Shown here one piece after another: positions 1 to 6,690 of a DNA stretch of 10,778 bases. Each line of letters opens with the position of its first letter. Position 1 is the first letter of the stretch. The DNA lies in contig JAGLRU010000118.1 of the NCBI GenBank assembly GCA_023136145.1, positions 1 through 10,778 of the forward strand, given 5' to 3'. Made by a program: the position numbers and the translations under genes. The DNA comes from Alphaproteobacteria bacterium (GTDB lineage Bacteria > Pseudomonadota > Alphaproteobacteria > Micavibrionales > UBA2020). The notes beneath the pieces are model-generated. The model saw only the letters and a list, made by a program, of their open reading frames with translations, was not told where the DNA came from and ran no database searches.

Positions 1-177
1 GAAAAAGGAGCTATTGCTGAAGATATACGCGATATTTATGCTGAAGCTAAAGGAACAGGGTTCGATCCTAAAGTAATGCGTAAGATTGTTTCACTGCGTA
101 AAACAGAACTTGAAAAACGCCGGGAAGAACAAGAATTGCTAGAACTTTATATGTCAGCCATAGGTATGGTTGAATAG
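1..177 (+). CDS. gapR: GapR-family (DUF2312) nucleoid-associated protein, C-terminal part
   Basis: This is an open frame from the first base of the window to TAG at 175-177, giving the last 58 residues; the start lies outside. The visible part contains AIAEDIRDIYAEAKGTGFD, then KIVSLRK, then a charged stretch and the ending LYMSAIGMVE. That is the typical C-terminal half of the DUF2312 family. The family's characterised member, Caulobacter GapR, is a small (about 90 residues) dimeric or tetrameric coiled-coil protein that clamps overtwisted, AT-rich DNA ahead of replication and transcription and stimulates type II topoisomerases. The role here is inferred from family similarity. The family is essentially alphaproteobacterial, which supports the assignment of the host. 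No convincing intrinsic terminator follows; only a weak A/T stem lies at about 179-200. Confidence 0.85.
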   Translation, partial: EKGAIAEDIRDIYAEAKGTGFDPKVMRKIVSLRKTELEKRREEQELLELYMSAIGMVE

Positions 178-183
178 GTTTTT

Positions 184-214
184 TTGTTTCTCAAAAACAT
201 ACAATTCCTATATT
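184..214 (+). promoter_or_regulatory. Possible weak promoter before the Sel1-thyA-folA genes
   Basis: The 73-base gap between the gapR-like gene and the Sel1-repeat gene is AT-rich. It holds TTGTTT (184-189) and TATATT (209-214) separated by 19 bases. The spacing is longer than the preferred 17 and the match is only fair, so this is a candidate drawn from sequence resemblance alone. The gap is the obvious place for a promoter serving the three downstream genes. Confidence 0.25.
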
Positions 215-250
215 ATACAACATTGAACAAGTAATCGGGAGTAATTTTCT

Positions 251-1558
251 TTGCAAAAAAAGACCCGACAAAGTCTTCTGATAATAATGTTTATGGCAGG
301 TGCCTTTTACCTGACGATGATTCTTGCTCCATGGCAAGCGCAAGGAGGTAACAACCAGCCTACTTTTGGTGATGCGTTAGGCCTTTATAATTCAGGAGAA
401 AATGAGGGGGCATTAAAGGCTTTTTGGCGACTAGCGGCGATGGGGGATGCTAGATCACAGTTTTATCTTGCAACCATGCTAGACACGGGAGTTGGTATAA
501 ACAAAGACATTTACTCCGCAGTTGGCTGGTATATTAAATCAGCGAATCAGGACTATCTGCCAGCGGTTGCTTATGCAGGCTATATTTACAGTACCGGGCG
601 TGGCGTAAAGAGAGACGATAAAAAAGCATTCAAATGGTATACCAGAGCGGCACAAATGGGAGATGCCAGTGCCCAAAACAACCTTGCCACTATGCTCCAT
701 GAAGGTCGCGGATATAAAAAAGACGATCTTCTATCCATCCAATGGTATATGCAGTCAGCCACACAGGGAAACGTGCGCGCTCAGTATAATCTGGCAAGGA
801 TGTATCATCGTGGCTGGGGAGTAAGGACAAATAATGATGAGGCATTGTATTGGTACAGTCTTGCGGCCAATCAGGGTGATGAATATGCTCAAAATGCCCT
901 TGGAGATATATATCGTTACGGGCGTGGCGTAGAAAAAGACCCGGTGGTGGCACTTAGTTGGTACCTTTTATCGGCAAAGAAAGGTTATGCCTCTGCGCAG
1001 AGATCTCTTGCTAGCATGTATGAAGTTGGGGAAGGCGATGACACTAAAAACCCTTCGGATGCGGCGATCTGGTATTCCCGCGCTGCAAAACAGGGCAATA
1101 TATGGGCGCAGAGAAGACTTGCTTGGTTTTACGAGAAGGGAATAGGCTTGCCACAAAACTTCAATGAAGCTGTACGCTGGTACAAGAAAGCCGTTGATGA
1201 AAACAACGATATGTCGTCAATGGTTGCGCTGGGACAGCTTTATGAAGAGGGCAGAGGTGTTCCGAAAGATGTTAAGGCAGCACGAACTTTGTACGAAAAA
1301 TGTGCCATGATCGGAGACCCATATTGTCAGGTCGAACTGGCGCGTATTTACAGAGAAGGAAAGGGCGGCGTAAAGAAAGATCTTGTTCAAGCTTACAAGT
1401 GGCTGGCGTTAGCAGCGGAAGCTTTGCCAAAAGGAGAAGAGAAGGCTAGCGTTGTGGTTGCTCGAATCGAACTTACCAATGATATGACGGAAGGGCAACT
1501 TAACAATGCTCGTAATCTAGTGAATAACTGGAAGTCGGCAAATGCTGCTTCCAGATAA
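251..1558 (+). CDS. Sel1-repeat (TPR-like) protein with N-terminal signal/anchor
   Basis: This 435-residue protein starts at TTG. The start is chosen because GGGAG (237-241) lies 9 bases upstream and because it gives a short positive N-terminus (KKTR) followed by a hydrophobic stretch at residues 8-27, which looks like a signal peptide or anchor. About nine Sel1-like repeats of roughly 36 residues follow from residue 65 to 391, with recurring A.xxLaxmyxxGxGvxkD and A.xWYxxAAxqG patterns; the one at about 319-355 is degenerate. Sel1 repeats form alpha-alpha solenoids that act as protein-binding scaffolds, often in envelope processes such as exopolysaccharide or cell-wall work. No catalytic domain is visible. 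The partner is unknown, and the link to thyA and folA is positional (12-base gap), probably only co-transcription. Confidence 0.9.
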   Translation: MQKKTRQSLLIIMFMAGAFYLTMILAPWQAQGGNNQPTFGDALGLYNSGENEGALKAFWRLAAMGDARSQFYLATMLDTGVGINKDIYSAVGWYIKSANQDYLPAVAYAGYIYSTGRGVKRDDKKAFKWYTRAAQMGDASAQNNLATMLHEGRGYKKDDLLSIQWYMQSATQGNVRAQYNLARMYHRGWGVRTNNDEALYWYSLAANQGDEYAQNALGDIYRYGRGVEKDPVVALSWYLLSAKKGYASAQRSLASMYEVGEGDDTKNPSDAAIWYSRAAKQGNIWAQRRLAWFYEKGIGLPQNFNEAVRWYKKAVDENNDMSSMVALGQLYEEGRGVPKDVKAARTLYEKCAMIGDPYCQVELARIYREGKGGVKKDLVQAYKWLALAAEALPKGEEKASVVVARIELTNDMTEGQLNNARNLVNNWKSANAASR

Positions 1559-1570
1559 AAAGAACTCCTT

Positions 1571-2365
1571 ATGAAGCAATACCATGACCTAATACGCCAT
1601 GTTCTCAACAAGGGCATACGAAAATCCAATCGCACGGGCGTTGATACCGTTTCAACATTTGGCTATCAGAACCGCTATGATCTTACTAATAGCTTTCCGT
1701 TGGTGACCACTAAAAAAATCCATACCCGTTCCATCATTTATGAACTGCTGTGGTTTTTGCAGGGAGATACCAACATCAAGTATCTTAAGGAGAACAATGT
1801 TTCTATTTGGAACGAATGGGCGGATGAAAACGGTGATCTCGGCCCCGTCTATGGTTGTCAATGGCGATCATGGCCGGATAGGAAAAATGGATTTATAGAT
1901 CAGATCGCGAATACAGTTGAAGAGATAAAGAAAAATCCAAATAGTCGCCGTCTGATTGTGTCGGCATGGAATCCATCCGATCTTCCAGATATGGCTCTGG
2001 CTCCCTGCCATTGCCTGTTTCAGTTTTACGTCGTAGAAGATAAGCTTTCCTGCCAGCTCTACCAACGTAGTGCGGATGTATTTCTTGGGGTACCTTTTAA
2101 CATCGCTTCTTATGCGCTGCTGACCATGATGGTCGCGCAGGTGACTGGATTGAAGCCTGGCGAGTTTGTCCACAGTTTCGGGGATGTGCATATTTATTCC
2201 AACCATCTGGAGCAGGTGAATCTACAGTTGACGCGGAAGCCTTATCCGTTGCCTAGAATGGTATTAAATTCGCATGTGAAAAACATTTTTGATTTCAAGT
2301 ATAAAGATTTTGAGCTGCTTAACTATCAGCATCATGCGGCAATTAAGGGCGAGGTAGCTGTGTGA
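1571..2365 (+). CDS. thyA: Thymidylate synthase ThyA
   Basis: This enzyme methylates dUMP to dTMP in the cytoplasm using 5,10-methylene-tetrahydrofolate and releases dihydrofolate. The 264-residue length equals that of the E. coli enzyme, and key residues fall at the same numbers: R21 and R126/R127 for the dUMP phosphate, catalytic C146 in ALAPCHCLFQF, then D169, N177, H207 and Y209. The YQRSADVFLGVPFNIASY signature is intact. The gene starts 12 bases after the Sel1 gene, with no strong Shine-Dalgarno, so it may depend on read-through translation. Its stop codon overlaps the folA start (GTGA). This is the flavin-independent type, unrelated to ThyX, so it generates DHF and needs the DHFR encoded next door. 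Confidence 0.99.
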   Translation: MKQYHDLIRHVLNKGIRKSNRTGVDTVSTFGYQNRYDLTNSFPLVTTKKIHTRSIIYELLWFLQGDTNIKYLKENNVSIWNEWADENGDLGPVYGCQWRSWPDRKNGFIDQIANTVEEIKKNPNSRRLIVSAWNPSDLPDMALAPCHCLFQFYVVEDKLSCQLYQRSADVFLGVPFNIASYALLTMMVAQVTGLKPGEFVHSFGDVHIYSNHLEQVNLQLTRKPYPLPRMVLNSHVKNIFDFKYKDFELLNYQHHAAIKGEVAV

Positions 2366-2901
2366 CAAAAATTTCGATTATTGCCGCTGTCGCTGAAAAT
2401 AGAGTTATTGGCAATAAAAACAAGCTGCCGTGGCGTATCAAAAGTGATATGATGTATTTCACGGAGATAACACGACGCAAACCTCTTATTCTAGGACGCA
2501 AGACGTTTGAGAGCATCGGCAATCCGTTGAAAGATCGCTTCGTCATAGTCGTCACACGAAATGCAAAGTATCAACACGAAGGCATCATCGTTGCTTCTAC
2601 GTTTGACAATGCGCTTGATATCGCCAGAAAAATAGCAAAGGAAAACAATCAGGAAGAAATCATGATCGGTGGCGGGACGGAAATTTACACGCTCGCGCTA
2701 CCTTTGGTGGACAAGCTATATCTGACGAAGATTCACTTGAAGCCGGAAGGTGACGCACTGTTTCCATCCTTCGACCACAACGACTGGAGTGAAACAAAAC
2801 GCAAGTTTCACAAAGCAAAAGTTGGAGAAACCGCCGATTACACCATCACAGTGCTGGAACGAAAAACGGCCACGTCTTGCTGTCCACGAAAACTGTCATA
2901 G
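2362..2901 (+). CDS. folA: Dihydrofolate reductase
   Basis: This enzyme reduces 7,8-dihydrofolate to tetrahydrofolate with NADPH, regenerating the cofactor consumed by ThyA. It starts at GTG, overlapping the thyA stop by four bases, an arrangement typical of translational coupling. Visible family marks are the N-terminal ISIIAAVAENRVIGNKNKLPW segment (W24 matching E. coli W22), the catalytic acid D29 (E. coli D27), the NADPH-contacting LGRKTFESIG at 44-53, the glycine motif IGGGTEIY at 102-109, and the C-terminal strand ending TITVLERK. At 179 residues it is longer than the usual 159-165, because about 11 extra residues follow the normal end, including a Cys-Cys pair and a basic finish. That tail is not needed for catalysis in known enzymes. 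Confidence 0.97.
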   Translation: MTKISIIAAVAENRVIGNKNKLPWRIKSDMMYFTEITRRKPLILGRKTFESIGNPLKDRFVIVVTRNAKYQHEGIIVASTFDNALDIARKIAKENNQEEIMIGGGTEIYTLALPLVDKLYLTKIHLKPEGDALFPSFDHNDWSETKRKFHKAKVGETADYTITVLERKTATSCCPRKLS

Positions 2902-2968
2902 CCGTAAGTCTTCTGAAAAATTCGCGGAGATGTTTCCAGTGTCGGTATCATAAAAATTGCCCTTCCAG

Positions 2969-3847
2969 CTACGCTGATTTTATCGCCTGTATCATGACCT
3001 CGCCTAGCCTCGCCGGACTGTCGGTTACAACAATACCTGCATCCCTCATAGCCGCAATTTTATCCTTCGCCGTGCCTTTACCACCAGCGATAATCGCTCC
3101 CGCATGACCCATGCGACGACCCGGAGGAGCAGTCACACCAGCAATAAATCCCGCAACAGGCTTTTTGATTTTGCTTTGTTTGATAAATCCCGCCGCATCC
3201 TCTTCGCCGGAGCCACCAATCTCGCCGATCATAAGAATCCCCTCTGTCTCTGGATCATCAAGGAAAAGCTCAATCGCGTCGATAAAGCTGGTGCCATTTA
3301 CTGGGTCGCCACCAATACCGATGCAGGTCGTCTGACCAAGACCGTTCGCCGTAGTTTGCGCCACCGCTTCATACGTCAGTGTACCTGAGCGCGAGACAAT
3401 TCCAACCTTGCCGCGCTTGTGGATATAAGCCGGCATAATACCAATTTTACATTCGTCCGGTGTAATGATTCCGGGGCAATTAGGACCGATCAATCGCGTT
3501 TTGGAACCTTGCAGCTTCCGCTTCACTATCACCATATCCAAAACCGGAATACCCTCCGTAATGCAAACAACAAGCGGAATCTCAGCATCAACCGCCTCCA
3601 GTATGGCATCCGCAGCGAAAGGCGACGGAACATAAATCACGCTGGCGTTAGCACCAGTTTCCTTCACAGCCTCCAGTACCGTATTAAACACGGGAAGATC
3701 AAGATGTTTTGTCCCTCCCTTGCCGGGTGTCACGCCACCTACCATTTGCGTCCCGTAGGCGATTGCCTGCTCGGAATGAAAGGTTCCCTGCGCTCCTGTG
3801 AAGCCTTGACAGATGACTTTTGTATTTTTATTTATAAGAACAGCCAT
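2969..3847 (-). CDS. sucD: Succinyl-CoA synthetase alpha subunit
   Basis: Together with SucC this subunit interconverts succinyl-CoA and succinate in the TCA cycle, with substrate-level formation of ATP or GTP. It carries the CoA-binding Rossmann domain (INKNTKVICQGFTGAQGTFH near the start, GGVTPGKGG), the ligase domain (LIGPNCPGIITP, GIVSRSGTLTYEA) and the phosphohistidine in RMGHAGAI, at residue 248. I place the start at ATG 3847, one base after the sucC stop, because family members begin M-x-(I/V)-L-I-(D/N)-K-N-T-K. An ATG four codons further up (3859) would overlap sucC by 11 bases. Neither has a good Shine-Dalgarno, so translational coupling to sucC is likely. The gene converges on folA across a 67-base gap with no clear terminator. 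Confidence 0.98.
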   Translation of the reverse strand: MAVLINKNTKVICQGFTGAQGTFHSEQAIAYGTQMVGGVTPGKGGTKHLDLPVFNTVLEAVKETGANASVIYVPSPFAADAILEAVDAEIPLVVCITEGIPVLDMVIVKRKLQGSKTRLIGPNCPGIITPDECKIGIMPAYIHKRGKVGIVSRSGTLTYEAVAQTTANGLGQTTCIGIGGDPVNGTSFIDAIELFLDDPETEGILMIGEIGGSGEEDAAGFIKQSKIKKPVAGFIAGVTAPPGRRMGHAGAIIAGGKGTAKDKIAAMRDAGIVVTDSPARLGEVMIQAIKSA

Positions 3848-3848
3848 A

Positions 3849-5021
3849 TTATTTAGCATTCGCTTTTACGGCCTTAACGACCTTTTGTGCTGCATCGCCT
3901 AGATTATCGGCGGAGATGATGTTCAGTCCGGATTCTCTCAGGATTTTTTTACCCTTATCGACGTTGGTTCCTTCAAGACGTACTATCAGAGGAACCGTCA
4001 ACCCTAGTTTATGCGCGACGGTAACCACACCTTCAGCGATCACGTCACACCTCATAATGCCTCCAAAGATATTGACTAGAATACCCTTGACGTTCGGATC
4101 AGAAAGAATAATGCGCAAGGCTTCAGCCACACGCTCCTTCGTTGCCCCACCACCAACATCGAGAAAATTTGCCGGATCACCGCCGTGGAGCTTGATAATA
4201 TCCATCGTTGCCATCGCCAGCCCTGCGCCGTTTACCATGCAGCCAATATTGCCGGAAAGTTTTACGTAGCTAAGCTCATTGTCATTAGCACGTCGCTCCG
4301 CTGGATCTTCTTCTTCTGTATCACGCAAAGACTCAACTTCTTTCTGGCGGAACATGGCGTTATCATCGAAATTCATTTTCGCATCAAGGGGGATAATGTC
4401 GCCATCTTTGGTTACTACCAGCGGGTTAATCTCCACAATCGAAGCATCGAGATCAAGAAACGCCGTGTACATGTTACCGATCAGCTCGCCCACCTTGCCG
4501 ATCTGCTTACCTTCCAACCCAAGACCGAAAGCAATCTGTCGCCCTTGGAACGGTTGAAAACCAACGGCAGGGTCTACCGTCACCCGTATTATTTTTTCCG
4601 GACTGTTTTTTGCTACTTCCTCAATATCTATTCCACCTTCGGTTGATGCCATAACTGTCACTCGCGATGTGGCACGATCAATCAATATCCCCAAATAAAG
4701 CTCACGGTCAATATCGCATCCGTCCTCGATGTATACGCGGCGCACTTGCTGACCTTGCTTTCCGGTCTGATGCGTTATCAATTGCATCCCAAGCATTTTT
4801 CTAGTGACCTCGCCAACCTCGGCGATAGATTTCACCACCTTAACGCCACCACCCTTGCCACGTCCGCCGGCATGAATCTGCGCCTTCACAACATAGACGG
4901 AGCCGGGCAATCTTTTCGCCGCCGCTACCGCTTCCTCTGCAGTAACGACCACCTCTCCTTTCAACACAGGAATACCACGCGTTTTCAAAAGTTCCTTCGC
5001 TTGGTACTCATGAATGTTCAT
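3849..5021 (-). CDS. sucC: Succinyl-CoA synthetase beta subunit
   Basis: This is the nucleotide-binding subunit of succinyl-CoA synthetase. It has 390 residues, against 388 in E. coli. The ATP-grasp domain opens with MNIHEYQAKELL and contains the nucleotide-binding K46 and the loop GGRGKGGGVK at 52-61. The Mg-binding residues N199 (in VEINPLV) and D213 (in PLDAKMNFDD) match E. coli numbering. The C-terminal CoA-ligase domain has NGAGLAMATMD, GGGATKERV, NIFGGIMRCDVIA and PLIVRLEGTNV. The start codon lies 6 bases after the stop of the lysine-rich gene and has no good Shine-Dalgarno, which argues for coupling to that gene and for a shared transcript with sucD. Confidence 0.98.
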   Translation of the reverse strand: MNIHEYQAKELLKTRGIPVLKGEVVVTAEEAVAAAKRLPGSVYVVKAQIHAGGRGKGGGVKVVKSIAEVGEVTRKMLGMQLITHQTGKQGQQVRRVYIEDGCDIDRELYLGILIDRATSRVTVMASTEGGIDIEEVAKNSPEKIIRVTVDPAVGFQPFQGRQIAFGLGLEGKQIGKVGELIGNMYTAFLDLDASIVEINPLVVTKDGDIIPLDAKMNFDDNAMFRQKEVESLRDTEEEDPAERRANDNELSYVKLSGNIGCMVNGAGLAMATMDIIKLHGGDPANFLDVGGGATKERVAEALRIILSDPNVKGILVNIFGGIMRCDVIAEGVVTVAHKLGLTVPLIVRLEGTNVDKGKKILRESGLNIISADNLGDAAQKVVKAVKANAK

Positions 5022-5027
5022 TGAAAA

Positions 5028-5561
5028 TTATGCCACTTTTGTTTTTTTATTCGGACTTTGACTGGATTTCTTTGCCGTTTTCCCTTTCTTTTCTGTGTTG
5101 CTCTTAGGACTTGGATTAATAGTTGTTTTAGCAGCAACAGGCTTTTTGTTGCTCTTAGGACTTGGACTAATAGTTGTTTTAGCAGCAACAGGCTTTTTAG
5201 TGCGTTTAGCAATGTCGGAAGGTTTAGCTTTTGGCTTTGGTTTCAGCTTAGTTTTCGGCTTGGCTTTTGGCTTTGTTTTCAGCTTGGGTTTAGAGATTGG
5301 ACTATTAACAACTATTTTTTTCTTTGTAACCTTTTTTGCAACTTTTTTTGTGGTCTTCTTTGTAACCTTTTTTGTTGCCTTCTTTACGGTCTTCTTATTT
5401 ACTAAAGCCTTCTTGTTTTTTGGAGTTTCTTCTATATCAATGTGGGCAGAAGAAACTTTCTTATTGCTTTTAACTGCTTTGGTCGCCTTCTTTTTCGTTT
5501 TTTTCTTTCTTTCAACCATAAATAAATCGTTGAAAAAACTACTTCCATACATCCAAAACAT
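5028..5561 (-). CDS. Lysine-rich histone-H1-like low-complexity protein
   Basis: This 177-residue protein is about one third lysine (roughly 59 residues). An aromatic N-terminus (MFWMYGSSFFNDLF) is followed by basic blocks: KKKTKKKATK (19-28), KKxT-type tetrads (56-82), alternating lysine-proline (91-114) and two copies of a 17-residue unit (122-155) with SP motifs. Such composition resembles the tails of eukaryotic H1 and bacterial H1-like proteins (chlamydial Hc2, Pseudomonas AlgP), which bind DNA non-specifically. It is probably disordered and nucleic-acid-binding, but that is inference from composition. The start is set by AAGGAG 7 bases upstream; the alternative ATG at 5519, directly before the basic part, has no ribosome site. 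It sits between mdh and sucC, an unusual place. The coding frame is believable because of the ribosome site and tight spacing, though low complexity prevents certain homology. Confidence 0.75.
   Translation of the reverse strand: MFWMYGSSFFNDLFMVERKKKTKKKATKAVKSNKKVSSAHIDIEETPKNKKALVNKKTVKKATKKVTKKTTKKVAKKVTKKKIVVNSPISKPKLKTKPKAKPKTKLKPKPKAKPSDIAKRTKKPVAAKTTISPSPKSNKKPVAAKTTINPSPKSNTEKKGKTAKKSSQSPNKKTKVA
5097..5198 (-). repeat. Two tandem 51-bp units inside the lysine-rich gene
   Basis: Units 5097-5147 and 5148-5198 are identical except for one base (att versus act near the middle). The change turns Ile-Ser into Ile-Asn in the encoded 17-residue unit, KKPVAAKTTISPSPKSN. The length is a multiple of three, so the reading frame is kept. 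A decayed third copy may follow toward the C-terminus (SSQSPNKKTKVA). The near identity points to recent duplication or ongoing slippage. Confidence 0.92.
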
Positions 5562-5568
5562 ATTTAGT

Positions 5569-5574
5569 CTCCTT
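5569..5574 (-). promoter_or_regulatory. Strong Shine-Dalgarno for the lysine-rich gene
   Basis: On the minus strand AAGGAG lies 7 bases before ATG 5561. It is the best ribosome site in the mdh-sucCD block and decides the start of the lysine-rich protein. It implies efficient translation of this gene, compared with sucC and sucD, which lack such a site. Confidence 0.75.
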
Positions 5575-5599
5575 TTTTGTTAAAAAATCTCTTATGTCG

Positions 5600-5627
5600 A
5601 TCTTATATCAAGTACCGCCAGTTTCAA
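5600..5627 (-). promoter_or_regulatory. Possible sigma70-like promoter between mdh and the lysine-rich gene
   Basis: Read on the minus strand, TTGAAA (5622-5627) and TAAGAT (5600-5605) are separated by 16 bases. An overlapping TATAAG (5602-5607) would give a short 14-base spacer. This would place transcription a few tens of bases before the lysine-rich start and could drive that gene with sucC and sucD independently of mdh. The evidence is consensus similarity only. Confidence 0.35.
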
Positions 5628-5641
5628 CAACTCCTTCAAAA

Positions 5642-6604
5642 TTAAACCGTCTTAATTTTCAAGTTTTTCGCCGCAGCGCAAAGAGTCTTTGTCGCCGTTA
5701 CGGATTTCTCGAACATCGACTTTTCTTCGGCGTTCAACTGAACCTCAATAATCTTCTCAACGCCTCCAGCTCCGATAACCGTTGGCACACCAATATAAAG
5801 ACCATTTACGCCATATTCTCCGTTCAGATATGCAGCACAAGGCAAGATACGTTTCTTGTCGAGCAGATAGCTTTCCACCATAGCAATCGCCGCTACTGCT
5901 GGCGCATAGAAGGCCGAACCCGTTTTCAACAAAGCTACAATCTCCGCCCCACCGTCACGCGTGCGCTGCACGATTTTATCGAGCCTCTCCTGCGTTGTCC
6001 AACCCATCTTTACTAAATCTGGCAACGGGATACCACCGACGGTAGAATACCGCACCAACGGAACCATCGTATCGCCATGTCCTCCCAGCACAAAGACGGA
6101 AACATCTTCTACCGAAACCTTAAATTCCTCAGAGAGAAAGAAGCGGAATCGCGCACTATCCAGCACGCCCGCCATTCCTGCTACCATATTTGGATTGAAG
6201 CCAGTCGCTTCCTGCATAACACCAACCATCACATCCAAAGGATTGGTGACAACAATCACGAAAGCCTCTGGCGCGTATTTCTTGATATTATCGCCTGCCG
6301 TCCTGATAACGCCTGTATTAACACCGATCAGATCATCACGACTCATCCCCGGTTTACGTGGGATGCCAGCCGTCACAATTACAACATTAGCACCCGCTAT
6401 TACACTGTAATCATTACTACCCGTAAATCTACCATCAAAACCCTCGACAGGTGCTGCTTCCGCGATGTCAAGTGCTTTACCTTGCGGTACACCCTCGACA
6501 ATATCCACCATAACCACATCACCTAGCTGCTTCATTCCGGCAAGCAGAGCCAGAGTTCCACCAATCTGACCGGCTCCTACTAATGCAATTTTTTTACGTG
6601 ACAT
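5642..6604 (-). CDS. mdh: Malate dehydrogenase (LDH-like type)
   Basis: This enzyme oxidises malate to oxaloacetate with NAD in the TCA cycle. Its 320 residues fit the alphaproteobacterial LDH-like MDH family. The NAD-binding glycine motif VGAGQIGG is at 9-16, with D34 at the end of the second strand for the adenosine ribose. The substrate loop IPRKPGMSRDD (81-91) has Arg83 and Arg89, which bind the second carboxylate of malate and mark MDH rather than LDH. N121 lies in TNPLD, R152 in LDSARFR, and the catalytic H176 in GGHGDTMVP. The start is supported by AGGGA (6611-6615) 6 bases upstream. It leads the block with the lysine-rich gene and sucCD, separated from the former by 80 bases. Confidence 0.98.
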   Translation of the reverse strand: MSRKKIALVGAGQIGGTLALLAGMKQLGDVVMVDIVEGVPQGKALDIAEAAPVEGFDGRFTGSNDYSVIAGANVVIVTAGIPRKPGMSRDDLIGVNTGVIRTAGDNIKKYAPEAFVIVVTNPLDVMVGVMQEATGFNPNMVAGMAGVLDSARFRFFLSEEFKVSVEDVSVFVLGGHGDTMVPLVRYSTVGGIPLPDLVKMGWTTQERLDKIVQRTRDGGAEIVALLKTGSAFYAPAVAAIAMVESYLLDKKRILPCAAYLNGEYGVNGLYIGVPTVIGAGGVEKIIEVQLNAEEKSMFEKSVTATKTLCAAAKNLKIKTV

Positions 6605-6643
6605 TTACTTTCCCTGCTTCTGAAAAAATAACTATACCCTTTC

Positions 6644-6671
6644 CGTCATACTGGCGAAAGCCGGTATGACG
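6644..6671. repeat. Intergenic palindrome: 12-bp stem with GAAA loop
   Basis: Arms 6644-6655 (cgtcatactggc) and 6660-6671 (gccggtatgacg) pair along all 12 positions with a single T-G pair, around the loop GAAA (6656-6659), a GNRA-type tetraloop on the plus strand. It lies between the cyclase stop and the mdh start. No T-run directly follows on either strand, so it is not a standard intrinsic terminator. The pattern of CGTCAT...GCGAAAGC...ATGACG resembles dispersed palindromic repeats common in bacterial intergenic regions. Only one copy is present in this window, so repeat status is inferred. Confidence 0.8.
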
Positions 6672-6690
6672 TTTCAAGGAAAAATATGCA

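Noticed and set aside
179..200. Possible terminator after the gapR-like gene
   Set aside because: The stem is only a few A/T pairs with no proper T-tract afterwards; not supportable.
56..400. Possible mobile element or CRISPR-like spaced repeats anywhere in the window
   Set aside because: No transposase or integrase frame, no terminal inverted repeats and no regularly spaced repeats were seen; the only direct repeat of note is the 51-bp unit inside the lysine-rich gene.
5095..5583. Plus-strand frame opposite the lysine-rich gene encoding a Phe/Leu/Val-rich, membrane-like product
   Set aside because: It is the mirror of lysine codons (AAA/AAG read as TTT/CTT), has no ribosome site, and the minus-strand frame has a strong Shine-Dalgarno and operon spacing.
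6644..6671. Intrinsic terminator for the cyclase operon
   Set aside because: The hairpin is strong but no T-run follows directly on the minus strand, so it is listed as a palindromic repeat instead.
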